Shown here in pieces: positions 9,240 through 19,594 of a DNA stretch of 64,000 bases. Numbering within the stretch: position 1 is the first letter of the stretch; every line of letters starts with the position of its first letter. Both the position numbers and the translations under genes were made by a program. Under the pieces are notes generated by a model, which was not told where the DNA came from, did no database searches, and saw only the letters and a list, made by a program, of their open reading frames with translations. Source of the DNA: Synechococcus sp. KORDI-52 (GTDB lineage: Bacteria; Cyanobacteriota; Cyanobacteriia; PCC-6307; Cyanobiaceae); the NCBI RefSeq assembly GCF_000737595.1, contig NZ_CP006271.1, positions 1 through 64,000 of the forward strand, in the 5' to 3' direction.

Positions 9240-10306
9240 GGCCGACGCTTGCGCCAGTGAAGTCCAGACTCACACAGCAGTTCACCCTTGCACTCGAGAG
9301 CCAGAAGCTCGGAGGCCAGCTCAGCAGGGGAACACTGCAAACGAAGCACCAGCTGATCAACAGAAGCCCCGGCCCCAATGGCGCCCATCAGCTGCTGGTT
9401 CATGCCATGTGAGTCGTCCGGCTTCAAGGGGCCGTCACCAAGACAACGAACCAGATCCTCGGAATGAATCAAGGCTGTCGCACGATCCCGAAGCAGGGCA
9501 TTGCTGCCCCGACATGACCAACGGCGGGCATCACCAGGAACAACCCACACCGGGCAATGCATGCGGCTCGCCCAGCGGGCCGAAATCAGTGCTCCGCTGC
9601 GTTGCGGACACTCCACCACCACGAGTGCTTTCGCAAACGTGACAAGCCAACGATTCCGGGTTGCGAAGTGGCCTGGATAAACGCGAGAGCCCGACCGGGT
9701 TGTGCTCACCAGCAACCCTTGCTCTGCGACCTGCTGCTGCAGTGATCGGTGGTGGGCTGGATAAACGCGATCCAAAGGTGTCCCCAAAATCGCAATGGGT
9801 GAACCATTGCTGATCAAACAGCCGTGATGGGCTGCAGCGTCAATCCCTTCAGCAAGCCCACTGAGCACAGGCCAACCCGCTTCAGCAAGAGCGCGACCCA
9901 GGTCTTCAGCCATCGCAAGGCCATGGTCCGAGGCAGAGCGTGTGCCCACCACCGCAATGGCTTCTCGGGCATTCAAACGGCGAAGCAGCAATCGATCCCC
10001 CTCGACGTACAGCCCGGAAGGAGATGAATCCACGCCATCCAAACAGCTCGGCCAGGCGGGGTCACCCGGCAAAAGAGCACAAGCAGGAACATCAAGATTC
10101 GGCTCGATTCCTTGCTCACACCTGTAACGATCGACGGCACGCAAACAGCGGGCCGGCCAACCCAGAGCCTTGCCAAGGCGCTCGATTGGCCAGGCCCAGA
10201 GCTGATCTGGCCCGATGGCTTGATCGCGGCAGAACCTGCGCAAATCGGCCATGCGTGCGTTGCCCAAGCCCGGGCAACAGGCCCAGCACCACCACCAACC
10301 CCGCAA
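9236..10306 (-). CDS. dprA: DNA-processing protein DprA
   Basis: Single-stranded DNA-binding protein that loads RecA on incoming DNA during transformation. The 356-residue protein has the SAM-like N-terminal region, the Rossmann-like core (AIAVVGTRSASDHG, GLAEGIDAAAHHG, GTPLDRVYPAHH) and a C-terminal winged-helix tail. No ATG fits, so the TTG at 10306 is taken; it places CPGLGNAR at the expected N-terminal position. With comF in the same window it suggests retained competence genes. Confidence 0.92.
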   Translation of the reverse strand: MRGWWWCWACCPGLGNARMADLRRFCRDQAIGPDQLWAWPIERLGKALGWPARCLRAVDRYRCEQGIEPNLDVPACALLPGDPAWPSCLDGVDSSPSGLYVEGDRLLLRRLNAREAIAVVGTRSASDHGLAMAEDLGRALAEAGWPVLSGLAEGIDAAAHHGCLISNGSPIAILGTPLDRVYPAHHRSLQQQVAEQGLLVSTTRSGSRVYPGHFATRNRWLVTFAKALVVVECPQRSGALISARWASRMHCPVWVVPGDARRWSCRGSNALLRDRATALIHSEDLVRCLGDGPLKPDDSHGMNQQLMGAIGAGASVDQLVLRLQCSPAELASELLALECKGELLCESGLHWRKRRP

Positions 10307-10355
10307 AAGCCCCCTTGCAAGTACATCTGTACTATCACAGTGCTAGGTGTCTGAT

Positions 10356-10760
10356 TCAAAGGCGTTGGTTCACCAGCAGATCCATCACCTCCTGCAGCTC
10401 GAGAGGCACGCTCCTGAGCACGCGCCCCTCACGGACCATCACCAGATTCACTGTTGCCTCCGCGACCACGGTGCCTCTGCAAACAAAGCGAGAGAACCAT
10501 GGCCAACGCACACCCTGCCGACCCGAGCAATGGCTATCAAGACACACCTCATCACCGTGTCGAAGTGGGCTGATGTACTTCAGCCGCAGAGAAACCACCG
10601 GCATATCGACGCCCATCGCGGTCATGGCGGCATAACCAAGGCCCGCAGCCTGAAGGGCCTCAACCCTGGCTTCCTCAAGCCACTGCACATAGGCCCCATG
10701 CCACATCACACCGGCGTAATCGGTGTGCTGCGGGAGCACACGCTTGGTCAGGGTGTACAT
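10356..10760 (-). CDS. Hotdog-fold acyl-CoA thioesterase, possibly DHNA-CoA hydrolase
   Basis: A 134-residue protein of the 4-hydroxybenzoyl-CoA thioesterase family. The catalytic region reads HTDYAGVMWHGAYVQWLEEAR, with Asp in the D-x2-G-x2-x-H pattern near residue 14. In cyanobacteria a member of this family hydrolyses 1,4-dihydroxy-2-naphthoyl-CoA for phylloquinone synthesis, which is a plausible but unproven role here. It lies 50 bases upstream of dprA on the same strand and diverges from the stress-protein gene. Confidence 0.8.
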   Translation of the reverse strand: MYTLTKRVLPQHTDYAGVMWHGAYVQWLEEARVEALQAAGLGYAAMTAMGVDMPVVSLRLKYISPLRHGDEVCLDSHCSGRQGVRWPWFSRFVCRGTVVAEATVNLVMVREGRVLRSVPLELQEVMDLLVNQRL

Positions 10761-10842
10761 GATCCGCGTAACGCTGTGACATCAGCTTCTCTCCACGGAG
10801 GCAACCACCCATAGGCTTCCGCAAAGGCTGCTTCATCTCCCT

Positions 10843-11691
10843 GTGTTCAGGAACCTTCTGATTGCCGACTCGGGCAAGGGTCACGTCGAGGAAATGATCC
10901 GGATGCTCCAGGACATTCCCAGCCTGAAGGCCGCAAAAATCAATTTGCTGCATGTGGTCTCGGAGCAAAGCAAGTCGCAATCCGACGGCCATCGCGACGA
11001 AGCAGTAAACCTCTTGAACAGTGCAATCACGCGCATGGGCCTCAGCCCATCAAGCGTGAGCACCTTGATTCGCGAGGGCGACACGAAGCAGACCGTGCTC
11101 AAGGTTGCTGATGAGGTTCAGGCCGACCTGATCGTGATGGGATCACGCGGCCTGGGACGCCTTCAATCGATCCTGGCCAACAGCACCAGCCAATACGTCT
11201 TTCAACTGTCCACTCGGCCGATGCTGCTGGTGCGGGACGACCTCTACGTCAAGCATGTCAATCGCGTGATGGTGACGATCGACGGAACAGGCGTTGGTGA
11301 CGACGCGCTGCGCACAGCCTGCGAACTGGTGCGTGAAATTCCCGGCGGAACCCTCACCGGAGTTCATGTCGTTCGCCAGGAATCAGCACCCTCCCGGGGA
11401 GGCCGCACCAAAGCGGACGAGGTTCTCGATGCCGCTGTTCAGCGGGCCAGGGGCTTCGGTATAGACATGAAAGCCATACACACCGAAGGGAAGGACATCG
11501 GTCGGAGCGTTTGCCTCGCTGCATCGGAGTGCAACGCCGACTTGGTGGTCATCGCCTCACAGGACCGACGTCCTCTTGTCGCCAGAGGACTGGTGGATTT
11601 GGACAAGCTTCTGGGCGGATCAGTCAGCGACTACATCCGAGTGCACGCACCAGCCCCTGTGCTGCTGGTGCGTGAGCCTGAACGGGGCTGA
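10843..11691 (+). CDS. Tandem universal stress protein (two UspA domains)
   Basis: A 282-residue cytosolic protein made of two UspA folds. The first contains the nucleotide-binding block MGSRGLGRLQSIL-N-S-TS (about residues 100-115) and ends in the strand PMLLVRDD. The second domain (about 140-282) ends in PAPVLLVREP, with a less canonical ATP loop. The start codon is GTG at 10843, directly in front of a family-like N-terminus (FRNLLIADSG). It ends one base from the convergent psbM gene. Confidence 0.88.
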   Translation: MFRNLLIADSGKGHVEEMIRMLQDIPSLKAAKINLLHVVSEQSKSQSDGHRDEAVNLLNSAITRMGLSPSSVSTLIREGDTKQTVLKVADEVQADLIVMGSRGLGRLQSILANSTSQYVFQLSTRPMLLVRDDLYVKHVNRVMVTIDGTGVGDDALRTACELVREIPGGTLTGVHVVRQESAPSRGGRTKADEVLDAAVQRARGFGIDMKAIHTEGKDIGRSVCLAASECNADLVVIASQDRRPLVARGLVDLDKLLGGSVSDYIRVHAPAPVLLVREPERG

Positions 11692-11692
11692 A

Positions 11693-11797
11693 TCAGGCCT
11701 CGTTGTTCTGCGTGCCGATGTAGAGCACGATCAGGAAGATCGCCGGAACCAGGATGAACAGGAGGCTGGCGACGAATCCGAGATCGTTGGTTTCCAT
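11693..11797 (-). CDS. psbM: Photosystem II reaction centre protein M
   Basis: A 34-residue single-span thylakoid protein at the photosystem II dimer interface. The N-terminus METNDLGFVASLLFILVP matches PsbM closely and is followed by a hydrophobic span and a short polar tail GTQNNEA. It lies between the convergent stress-protein gene and the ferredoxin gene, close to psbB. Confidence 0.93.
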   Translation of the reverse strand: METNDLGFVASLLFILVPAIFLIVLYIGTQNNEA

Positions 11798-11856
11798 GGC
11801 CGTTGGAGGGATCCAGGCGAAGGTATCACCGACAAGAGGCCTGGGGAGCGTCTGCC

Positions 11857-12333
11857 CTAGGCCTCGTCACCGGCGGTAGCAGCCTTGGCATCTCGGCCGT
11901 CGACATCAACCCCATCCTGGTCCTCTTCATCGAGCTCACTGGCTGGAGGCGCTGGCCATGCCGTGGGACCCGCCGGCAGCGGGGCCTGCCTGGCCGCAGC
12001 CAATCTCGAATCAGCATTGGCGAGCCTCACCTGAGGCCGGGTTAGAACCATGAGGGACTTCTCCACCAAGGCCTGGCATGCCAGGCGCCACTCCTGGGGC
12101 CTGCGGCGCAACTTGCTGTCTTCGACGGCAGTGCGCGCCGTCAGCGCATCGGCGTTGTCTTCATCGACCACGGAAACGAAGCAGGTGATGCACTGACCAC
12201 ACCCTCCGCAATTGCCCAGCTGGCCCTTCAAGCCGTAGAGCTCGATGCCCTCGCGCCGGGCCACCTCACGCAGATTCTCGCCGGGGTAACACTCAACATC
12301 ACGACCTTCACGAATAAACCTAATAACGGGCAT
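11857..12333 (-). CDS. 2Fe-2S ferredoxin-like protein with long acidic tail
   Basis: A 158-residue protein with a 2Fe-2S ferredoxin fold. Cysteines are clustered in NCGGCGQCITC (residues 42-51), with another at Cys86, so the cluster ligands are present. The fold covers about residues 1-95; the rest is a Pro/Ala-rich, then acidic, probably disordered tail. I choose MPVIRFIREG at 12333; six codons upstream are open. It is divergent from psbB, a placement common in marine picocyanobacteria. The redox partner is unknown. Confidence 0.85.
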   Translation of the reverse strand: MPVIRFIREGRDVECYPGENLREVARREGIELYGLKGQLGNCGGCGQCITCFVSVVDEDNADALTARTAVEDSKLRRRPQEWRLACQALVEKSLMVLTRPQVRLANADSRLAAARQAPLPAGPTAWPAPPASELDEEDQDGVDVDGRDAKAATAGDEA

Positions 12334-12515
12334 GAGCTCACAAGCAACCAACCCCCATCATGGGCTGAAGCATTGCGTTTTGTGAACAGCAGGGTCACGA
12401 CTTTCATGTCACTGACCGTTGCGGGCAGGTCACTTTTCTCCCGCCCCATGGACTGAAGCCCTTACGATCGCTCATGTCTGACTGCATAAGCAGTCTTGTC
12501 CCCCGAACCTGACCC

Positions 12516-14075
12516 ATGGGATTGCCCTGGTATCGGGTGCACACCGTTGTCATTAATGACCCGGGCCGCCTCCTGGCTGTGCACCTCATGCATACAGCGC
12601 TTGTAGCCGGCTGGGCCGGCTCCATGGCGCTCTACGAGCTGGCCATTTTCGATCCGTCTGATCCTGTCCTGAACCCGATGTGGCGTCAGGGCATGTTCGT
12701 GATGCCCTTCATGTCCCGCCTTGGCGTGACCGGCAGCTGGGGTGGATGGAGCATCACCGGCGAAACGGGTGTTGATCCCGGTTTCTGGAGTTTTGAGGGC
12801 GTCGCTGCCGCTCACATCATTTTCTCCGGCCTGATGATGCTGGCCGCCATCTGGCACTGGACCTACTGGGATCTCGAGATCTGGCAGGACCCACGCACCG
12901 GCGAACCCGCTCTCGACCTGCCGAAGATCTTCGGAATTCACCTGCTGCTTGCAGGTCTGGGCTGCTTCGGTTTCGGCGCCTTTCACCTCACTGGGGTCTT
13001 CGGCCCGGGCATGTGGATCTCAGACCCCTACGGCCTGACGGGACACCTCGAAGCGGTTCAACCGTCATGGGGACCAGAAGGTTTCAACCCTTTCAATCCC
13101 GGCGGAATCGTTGCCCACCACATCGCTGCTGGGATTGTCGGCATCATTGCTGGCATCTTCCACATCACAACCCGACCACCCGAGCGCCTTTACAAGGCTC
13201 TCCGTATGGGCAACATCGAGACTGTGCTGGCAAGCGCTATCGCAGCAGTTTTCTTTGCCGCTTTCATCGTGGCCGGAACCATGTGGTACGGCTCCGCAGC
13301 CACCCCGGTCGAATTGTTCGGGCCGACCCGTTATCAGTGGGACCAGAGCTACTTCAAGACTGAGATCAACCGTCGCGTTCAAACCGCGATGGATGATGGC
13401 GCCACCAGGGAGCAAGCCTTTGAGGCCATCCCTGAGAAGCTGGCCTTCTACGACTACGTCGGCAACAGTCCTGCAAAGGGTGGTCTCTTCCGCGTTGGAC
13501 CGATGGTGAACGGAGATGGCTTACCAACTTCCTGGCTTGGTCATGTTGTCTTCACCGACAAAAACGGTGATGAACTTCAAGTTCGTCGTCTCCCCAACTT
13601 CTTTGAGAACTTCCCTGTAGTCCTCGAAGATGAGCAAGGAATTGTTCGCGCTGACATTCCCTTCCGACGGGCAGAAGCCAAATACTCCTTCGAACAGCAA
13701 GGCGTAACCGCCCAGGTGTTCGGTGGTGCACTGGATGGTCAAACCTTCACTGACCCTGCCGACGTGAAGCGCCTTGCCCGCAAGGCCCAGCTGGGTGAAG
13801 CGTTCGACTTCAACCGCGAGGTCTACAACTCCGACGGTGTGTTCCGAAGTTCACCCCGTGGCTGGTTCACATTTGGCCACGCAACCTTCGCTCTGTTGTT
13901 CTTCTTCGGCCACATCTGGCACGGTGCCCGCACCCTGTATCGCGACGTGTTCGCTGGTATTGATCCTGACCTCGGTGATCAGGTGGAGTTTGGTCTCTTC
14001 GCCAAGCTTGGTGACAAAACCAGCCGTCGCCTACCCGAGGGCTACGTTCCTCCAGCTGGAACTCCCCTCAACTGA
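12516..14075 (+). CDS. psbB: Photosystem II CP47 chlorophyll apoprotein
   Basis: Core antenna protein of photosystem II that binds chlorophyll a and passes excitation to the reaction centre. 519 residues with six membrane segments, many histidines for chlorophyll ([15 protein letters not shown] near residue 25), and a long lumenal loop between segments V and VI (about 260-450). Start [12 protein letters not shown] is invariant in the family. The 180-base gap to the divergent ferredoxin gene holds its promoter. psbT follows by 21 bases. Confidence 0.98.
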   Translation: MGLPWYRVHTVVINDPGRLLAVHLMHTALVAGWAGSMALYELAIFDPSDPVLNPMWRQGMFVMPFMSRLGVTGSWGGWSITGETGVDPGFWSFEGVAAAHIIFSGLMMLAAIWHWTYWDLEIWQDPRTGEPALDLPKIFGIHLLLAGLGCFGFGAFHLTGVFGPGMWISDPYGLTGHLEAVQPSWGPEGFNPFNPGGIVAHHIAAGIVGIIAGIFHITTRPPERLYKALRMGNIETVLASAIAAVFFAAFIVAGTMWYGSAATPVELFGPTRYQWDQSYFKTEINRRVQTAMDDGATREQAFEAIPEKLAFYDYVGNSPAKGGLFRVGPMVNGDGLPTSWLGHVVFTDKNGDELQVRRLPNFFENFPVVLEDEQGIVRADIPFRRAEAKYSFEQQGVTAQVFGGALDGQTFTDPADVKRLARKAQLGEAFDFNREVYNSDGVFRSSPRGWFTFGHATFALLFFFGHIWHGARTLYRDVFAGIDPDLGDQVEFGLFAKLGDKTSRRLPEGYVPPAGTPLN

Positions 14076-14096
14076 TCGCCCCTTAGGAACAACACG

Positions 14097-14192
14097 ATGG
14101 AAAGCTTCGCTTACGTCCTCATCCTTACCCTCGCGATTGCCACGCTCTTCTTCGCGATAGCATTCCGCGATCCGCCGAAAATAGGTAAGTGA
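14097..14192 (+). CDS. psbT: Photosystem II reaction centre protein T
   Basis: A 31-residue single-span thylakoid protein beginning [20 protein letters not shown] and ending in a short basic tail, as in PsbT, which sits at the PSII monomer interface. It is co-transcribed with psbB and directly followed by a strong terminator. Confidence 0.95.
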   Translation: MESFAYVLILTLAIATLFFAIAFRDPPKIGK

Positions 14193-14203
14193 TTTGAATC
14201 CTC

Positions 14204-14229
14204 AAAACCCCGCTTCGGCGGGGTTTTTT
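14204..14229 (+). terminator. Rho-independent terminator of psbB-psbT
   Basis: Stem CCCCGC/GCGGGG (14208-14223) around a TTCG tetraloop, preceded by A4 and followed by T6 (14224-14229). Confidence 0.95.
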
Positions 14230-14403
14230 ATTTTTCTTTCACCGATCGTCGCAAGATGGTCTCGTCCGCCAGAGCCGACCACAGCAGTCTCAAGTCACTG
14301 ACAGAGCTCGACGGAATCCTCAAATGAGACTGATGTCCTGCAGGCCCTTCTCAAGTCTCAAATCACTGTCTACAGTTGGTGGAACTTATTGATTCCTTCG
14401 GGG

Positions 14404-14886
14404 ATGCAGTGCCCCTCCTGCCAAAACACAGATAGTCGCGTTCTTGAATCCAGGGCAGCGGATGGTGGACGTAGCGTGAGACGACGGCGTGAATGCCTCA
14501 ATTGTGAATTCCGCTTCACGACCTATGAACGCGTGGAAACCGTTCCAATCACGGTGGTCAAACGCAACGGCAACAGGGAAATCTTCAGTCGCAGCAAGTT
14601 GCTGCATGGCTTAAACCGAGCTTGCGAGAAAACGGGCCTCGACGCAACACGTCTGGAATCGCTCGTTGAAGAACTCGAACTCAAACTCCAGCAACGCTCC
14701 GGCAAGGAAGTCAGCAGCGCTGAGATCGGCGAATTTGTGCTCCGGGATCTCAAGCAGATCAGCGAAGTGGCCTACATCCGTTTCGCATCCGTTTACCGCC
14801 AGTTCCGTGGCATTGATGACTTCGTGTCAACCCTTGAAACACTCAACACTGATCAGGAGCAGAACCATCTCGCCACTGTTCGTTGA
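14404..14886 (+). CDS. nrdR: Transcriptional repressor NrdR
   Basis: Zinc-ribbon and ATP-cone repressor of ribonucleotide reductase genes. The 160-residue protein has the N-terminal ribbon C3-x2-C6 and C31-x2-C34, followed by the ATP-cone ([17 protein letters not shown] onward) and [19 protein letters not shown]. Start ATG 14404 gives the invariant MQCPSCQ; an in-frame TTG 15 bases earlier is ignored. I saw no clear NrdR box in the 174 bases upstream. Confidence 0.96.
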   Translation: MQCPSCQNTDSRVLESRAADGGRSVRRRRECLNCEFRFTTYERVETVPITVVKRNGNREIFSRSKLLHGLNRACEKTGLDATRLESLVEELELKLQQRSGKEVSSAEIGEFVLRDLKQISEVAYIRFASVYRQFRGIDDFVSTLETLNTDQEQNHLATVR

Positions 14887-15017
14887 ACCAGTGCATTGAA
14901 CCGATGGGTTCTAAGTGTCGGTTCGATCTGTAAACTCATTGATTCTCCGTGAAACGTCGGCGGGCGTTTGACGCGATTTTTTCGAACTACCCACCTGAGG
15001 TAGACCGCCAGCCCCCC

Positions 15018-16109
15018 ATGTCTGCGACTCCGACAGAAGAACAGATCCAGGATCAGGTTCAGGACGCGAACGCCACAGAAGGCTCTGCAGAAACCCCCGC
15101 CGCCGAACAGGCGTTTGAAGATGAGGATCTGAGCATTCCTGAAGACGTCCCCACCGCGGATGATCCAAGCAGCCGAGCCGCCAGCCGCAGCCTGGACGAC
15201 GCCGGATTCACCCTGGATGAGTTCGCGGCTCTCCTCAGCAAGTACGACTACAACTTCAAGCCTGGCGACATCGTCAACGGTACGGTCTTCGCCCTGGAAT
15301 CGAAGGGCGCGATGATCGATATCGGCGCCAAGACTGCTGCCTTCATGCCTCTTCAAGAGGTGTCGATCAACCGGGTCGAGGGTCTGAGCGACGTGCTTCA
15401 GCCCGGCGAGATCCGTGAGTTCTTCATCATGAGTGAGGAGAACGAAGATGGTCAGCTGGCGCTCTCGATCCGTCGGATCGAATACCAGCGGGCATGGGAG
15501 CGGGTCCGCCAGCTCCAGAAGGAAGACGCCACGATCTACTCCGAGGTGTTTGCCACCAACCGTGGTGGTGCCCTGGTGCGCGTGGAGGGTCTGCGGGGCT
15601 TCATCCCCGGATCCCACATCAGCACCCGCAAGCCGAAGGAGGAACTGGTTGCCGACTTCCTGCCTCTGAAATTCCTCGAGGTGGACGAAGAGCGCAACCG
15701 CCTGGTGCTCAGTCACCGCCGCGCCCTGGTGGAGCGGAAGATGAATCGCCTGGAAGTGGGCGAAGTTGTGGTGGGTACAGTCCGGGGCATCAAGCCCTAC
15801 GGCGCCTTCATCGACATCGGTGGCGTCAGCGGTCTGCTGCACATTTCCGAGATCAGCCACGAGCACATCGAGACCCCCCACTCGGTGCTGAACGTGAATG
15901 ATCAGATGAAAGTGATGATCATCGATCTGGATGCCGAGCGCGGCCGGATTTCGTTGTCCACGAAGGCTCTCGAGCCCGAACCCGGCGACATGCTCACCGA
16001 CCCCCAGAAGGTGTTCGAAAAGGCCGAGGAAATGGCCGCTCGCTACAAGCAGATGCTGATGGAGCAGGCCGAAGAGGGCGAAGATCCGATCAGCTCCATG
16101 ATGATCTGA
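15018..16109 (+). CDS. rpsA: 30S ribosomal protein S1
   Basis: RNA-binding ribosomal protein that helps load mRNA. The 363-residue protein has an acidic N-terminal leader (about 1-75) and three S1 domains at roughly 80-155, 165-235 and 250-320; the third is a textbook S1 repeat (GEVVVGTVRGIKPYGAFIDI). Three domains is usual for cyanobacteria. Start MSATPTEEQ at 15018 is preferred over an in-frame GTG at 14949. S1 may matter for the phycoerythrin mRNAs in this window that lack a Shine-Dalgarno sequence. Confidence 0.92.
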   Translation: MSATPTEEQIQDQVQDANATEGSAETPAAEQAFEDEDLSIPEDVPTADDPSSRAASRSLDDAGFTLDEFAALLSKYDYNFKPGDIVNGTVFALESKGAMIDIGAKTAAFMPLQEVSINRVEGLSDVLQPGEIREFFIMSEENEDGQLALSIRRIEYQRAWERVRQLQKEDATIYSEVFATNRGGALVRVEGLRGFIPGSHISTRKPKEELVADFLPLKFLEVDEERNRLVLSHRRALVERKMNRLEVGEVVVGTVRGIKPYGAFIDIGGVSGLLHISEISHEHIETPHSVLNVNDQMKVMIIDLDAERGRISLSTKALEPEPGDMLTDPQKVFEKAEEMAARYKQMLMEQAEEGEDPISSMMI

Positions 16110-16114
16110 GCCTG

Positions 16115-16888
16115 ATGGCCCAACTGCTGCTGAAGGGACATCCCATCGGCAATGTCCAAGGGGTGCTGTTCGATAAGGACGGCACCCTTTCCCATAGCGA
16201 GCCACATCTGCTGGCCTTGGCAGACGCACGTATCAACAAAGCCATCAAGGTTGCTCAGGAACAAGCCCCTGGGCTGAAACTTTCTGAGCTGAACCACACC
16301 CTGTACAGAGCATTCGGTGTTGATCACGGCATGCTCGATCCCGGCGGAACCCTGGCGGTTGCCTCCAGGCAGGACAACATCGCCTCGACTGCAACGGTGT
16401 TCTGCCTGTTGGGCTGCTCATGGCCCCAGGCTCTGGCCATGGCCCATACCTGCTTCAACGCGGTAGACCAAGACGGCCGGATCGACACCACCCCAAGCCC
16501 GCTGATCAACGGTGCTGGACAACTGCTTCAGGACCTGCACCAGCAGGGTATAACCGCTGCTGTAATCAGCAACGACACCCAATCCGGGGTTGAAGGCTTC
16601 CTGGCTCACCACCAGCTAAGCGCAGGCGTTGCCGGCATCTGGAGTGCTGACGACCATCCGCGTAAACCCGATCCACAGGCCGTCCTGGAACTGTGCGGCA
16701 GGCTTGGCCTGCCACCCCAACGATGTGCCTTGGTTGGGGATGCGGAGACCGACCTTCAAATGGCCATTGAGGCCGGCATCGGCGGCGTGATCGGCTTCAC
16801 CGGTGGCTGGAGTCGAGCTCCGGAACTGCCATCAGCACAGCATCTGCTCCACTGCTGGACCGATCTCACCCTCAGCACAACCGCGTAA
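16115..16888 (+). CDS. HAD-superfamily hydrolase, phosphoglycolate phosphatase-like
   Basis: A 257-residue HAD phosphatase. Motif I is [12 protein letters not shown] (nucleophile Asp near residue 20), motif [11 protein letters not shown] (about 150) and motif [14 protein letters not shown] (about 208). The helical cap lies between motifs I and II. It is five bases from rpsA and 23 bases before metK. The substrate cannot be deduced; phosphoglycolate or a related sugar phosphate is a family-based guess. Confidence 0.8.
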   Translation: MAQLLLKGHPIGNVQGVLFDKDGTLSHSEPHLLALADARINKAIKVAQEQAPGLKLSELNHTLYRAFGVDHGMLDPGGTLAVASRQDNIASTATVFCLLGCSWPQALAMAHTCFNAVDQDGRIDTTPSPLINGAGQLLQDLHQQGITAAVISNDTQSGVEGFLAHHQLSAGVAGIWSADDHPRKPDPQAVLELCGRLGLPPQRCALVGDAETDLQMAIEAGIGGVIGFTGGWSRAPELPSAQHLLHCWTDLTLSTTA

Positions 16889-16911
16889 AGTCGCGCGATC
16901 TGGAGGCCCGA

Positions 16912-18171
16912 ATGAGCCGCTACGTCTTTACGTCCGAATCCGTCACGGAAGGGCATCCCGACAAGATCTGCGACCAGGTGAGCGACGCCGTTCTCGATGC
17001 TCTGCTGGCTCAGGATCCCGCCAGCCGCGTCGCCTGCGAGACCGTGGTGAACACCGGCCTCTGCATGATCACCGGTGAAGTGACCTCCAAGGCGCAGGTG
17101 GATTTCATCCACCTGGTGCGCAACGTGATCAAGGAGATCGGTTACAGCGGGGCCCGGGCCGGTGGCTTCGATGCCAACAGCTGTGCGGTGCTGGTGGCTC
17201 TCGATCAGCAGTCCCCCGACATCGCCCAGGGCGTTAACGAGGCCGACGACCACGCCGGTGATCCCCTGGATCTGGTGGGCGCCGGTGACCAGGGAATCAT
17301 GTTCGGCTACGCCTGCAACGAGACGCCTGAGCTGATGCCGTTGCCGATCAGCCTGGCCCACCGGCTGTCGCGCCGCCTGGCCGAAGTGCGCCACAACGGA
17401 ACCCTGGGTTACCTGCTTCCCGATGGCAAAACCCAGGTGAGCGTCGTTTATGAAAACGACAAGCCCGTCTCGATCGACACGATCCTGATCTCCACCCAGC
17501 ACACCACTGAAGTGGATGGGATCAGTGATGAGCAGGGCATCCGCGAGCGCATCACCGAAGACCTCTGGACCCATGTGGTGGAGCCGGCGACCGCCGATCT
17601 GGCGCTCAAGCCCTCCCGCGAGGCCACCAAGTATCTGGTGAACCCAACCGGCAAGTTCGTGGTGGGCGGCCCTCAGGGCGATGCCGGCCTCACCGGCCGC
17701 AAGATCATCGTGGACACCTATGGCGGCTATGCCCGCCACGGCGGTGGTGCTTTCTCCGGCAAGGACCCCACCAAAGTGGACCGCTCGGCCGCCTATGCAG
17801 CGCGCTACGTGGCCAAGTGCCTTGTGGCAGCAGGGCTCGCCGAACGGGCCGAAGTGCAGCTGAGCTACGCCATCGGCGTGGCCAGACCCGTATCGATTCT
17901 GGTGGAATCCTTCGGCACCAGCGCATTGGCCAACGATGCCCTCACCGCCCTGGTGCAGGAGCATTTCGATCTGCGCCCCGGCGCCATCATCGAGACCTTC
18001 GGTCTGCGCAACCTGCCCCAGCAACGGGGCGGCCGTTTCTATCAGAACACTGCTGCTTACGGCCATTTCGGACGCAACGACCTCAACGCCCCCTGGGAAG
18101 ACGTAACCGCGAAAAGCCAGGAGCTTCGCCAGGCAGAAGCCAGACGGGTCGAACAGGTGGCCACGGCCTGA
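16912..18171 (+). CDS. metK: S-adenosylmethionine synthase
   Basis: Makes S-adenosylmethionine from methionine and ATP. 419 residues, near the family length. Visible motifs are [18 protein letters not shown] at the N-terminus, [12 protein letters not shown] near residue 123, and the phosphate loop [19 protein letters not shown] near 280. GGAGG precedes the ATG by six bases. The product feeds PrmC and other methyltransferases. Confidence 0.98.
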   Translation: MSRYVFTSESVTEGHPDKICDQVSDAVLDALLAQDPASRVACETVVNTGLCMITGEVTSKAQVDFIHLVRNVIKEIGYSGARAGGFDANSCAVLVALDQQSPDIAQGVNEADDHAGDPLDLVGAGDQGIMFGYACNETPELMPLPISLAHRLSRRLAEVRHNGTLGYLLPDGKTQVSVVYENDKPVSIDTILISTQHTTEVDGISDEQGIRERITEDLWTHVVEPATADLALKPSREATKYLVNPTGKFVVGGPQGDAGLTGRKIIVDTYGGYARHGGGAFSGKDPTKVDRSAAYAARYVAKCLVAAGLAERAEVQLSYAIGVARPVSILVESFGTSALANDALTALVQEHFDLRPGAIIETFGLRNLPQQRGGRFYQNTAAYGHFGRNDLNAPWEDVTAKSQELRQAEARRVEQVATA

Positions 18172-18175
18172 CGCT

Positions 18176-19414
18176 ATGACGGATTCGCCGCTGGTGCTCG
18201 GAATCGACCTGGGCACCAGCGGAATTCGCACAGCCGTCATAGCAGCTAACGGCGAACTGCTCGACAGCAGATCCCAGGCCTACGGCGGAGACTTCGCCAA
18301 CCCCCATAGCTGGCGCGAAGGCTGTATTGACCTCATCAGAGCGATCCCGACCCAGCTGCGATCCCAGCTGAAAGCGCTCGCCGTTGATGGCACCTCAGGC
18401 ACGTTGCTGGCCTGCGATCGCGAAGGTTCCCCACTGGGGAAAGCACTGGCCTACTCCCAGAGCTGCCCTGAGCTGCAGTCAGCGCTGCAGCCTTTGGTGG
18501 ATTCCAGCAGTCCGGCCGCCAGCTGCAGCGGCAGCCTGGCCCGGGCCTTGCGACTCATCAACTGCCATGGTGAGGCGATCCTGCTGCGGCATCAGGCCGA
18601 CTGGATCAGCGGATGGCTGCTAAACGATTGGCGCTGGGGAGAAGAAGGCAACAACCTGCGTCTGGGTTGGGATCTGATCACCCACAGCTGGCCAGCCCGT
18701 TTTGCCGAACATCCCTGGCGGCAGGCCCTGCCTGAGATCCGACCCAGCGGCAGCATTCTCGGGACGATCGCAGTGGAGCAGGCCAAGGCCTTGGGCCTGG
18801 CGAACGATCTGATCATCGTTGCCGGAACAACGGATTCCAATGCCGCTGTACTCGCCGCCGATCCGGGTCCCGGAGATGGGATCACCGTGCTGGGGACCAC
18901 GCTGGTGATGAAGTGCTTCACCGAAACGCCCCTGCACGCCCCGGGGGTGACCAGCCATCGCGTGGGTGGACGCTGGCTCAGTGGTGGCGCCTCCAATGCA
19001 GGGGCCGGTGTACTGCGGCGTTTTTACAGCGACGACCAACTCAGCGAACTGAGCCGCCAGATCAACCCAGACACCGACAGCGGACTGCGCCTGCGGCCAC
19101 TCCCCGCTCCAGGGGAACGCTTCCCTGTGGATGATCCAGAGCGGCTACCGGTGCTTGAACCACGGCCGGTAAGTGATGCCCTCTATCTGCATGGACTACT
19201 CGAAGGGCTCGCCGAGATCGAAGCGCAGGGTTGGCACCGCCTGAACGAGCTGGGTGCTGACGCACCCCGACGGATCATCAGCATCGGCGGTGGAGCGCGC
19301 AATCCCCAATGGCGACGGCTGCGGGAACGCCGCCTGGGCTGCGCTGTAACGAGTTGCCATACACCCCCCGCTGCAGGGGTGGCGCGACTGGCCCAACAGG
19401 CCCTGGTCGGGTGA
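18176..19414 (+). CDS. FGGY-family carbohydrate kinase
   Basis: A 412-residue sugar kinase of the FGGY family. The N-terminal phosphate-binding block LVLGIDLGTSGIRTAV and the second domain block IVVAGTTDSNAAVLAADPG with ISIGGGARNPQWRRLRE near the C-terminus are characteristic. It is shorter than xylulokinase (about 480-500), matching the compact cyanobacterial/plant group reported to phosphorylate D-ribulose or xylulose. Which pentulose is used here is inferred, not shown. It starts four bases after metK. Confidence 0.82.
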   Translation: MTDSPLVLGIDLGTSGIRTAVIAANGELLDSRSQAYGGDFANPHSWREGCIDLIRAIPTQLRSQLKALAVDGTSGTLLACDREGSPLGKALAYSQSCPELQSALQPLVDSSSPAASCSGSLARALRLINCHGEAILLRHQADWISGWLLNDWRWGEEGNNLRLGWDLITHSWPARFAEHPWRQALPEIRPSGSILGTIAVEQAKALGLANDLIIVAGTTDSNAAVLAADPGPGDGITVLGTTLVMKCFTETPLHAPGVTSHRVGGRWLSGGASNAGAGVLRRFYSDDQLSELSRQINPDTDSGLRLRPLPAPGERFPVDDPERLPVLEPRPVSDALYLHGLLEGLAEIEAQGWHRLNELGADAPRRIISIGGGARNPQWRRLRERRLGCAVTSCHTPPAAGVARLAQQALVG

Positions 19415-19440
19415 GAATTCCCGCATCACGCCCAACCCCC

Positions 19441-19554
19441 ATGCCCACCAAGCTCCGCGATGGTCTGGCCATCGGCCTTTTCGTCGTGCTGGCCGGATAT
19501 GTGGGCTTCAGTGGCATTCGCCTCGGTCTTTTGTTGATCGAACGCTTCGCTTGA
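19441..19554 (+). CDS. 37-residue single-span membrane protein
   Basis: Small frame beginning ATG 19441: a charged start (MPTKLRDG), a hydrophobic span of about 20 residues and a basic tail ending IERFA. It lies 26 bases after the sugar kinase. The architecture resembles the many small thylakoid proteins of cyanobacteria, but I do not recognise the family. Confidence 0.55.
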   Translation: MPTKLRDGLAIGLFVVLAGYVGFSGIRLGLLLIERFA

Positions 19555-19594
19555 GCCGATCACTGCAAAAATTGCATTCACCTGTTTGATCCCA

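Noticed and set aside
14853-16229. 458-codon open frame antisense to rpsA
   Set aside because: Mirror of the S1 gene; no start signal or family resemblance.
16756-18240. 494-codon open frame antisense to metK
   Set aside because: Shadow of the GC-rich metK gene; composition without domains, while metK on the other strand is unmistakable.
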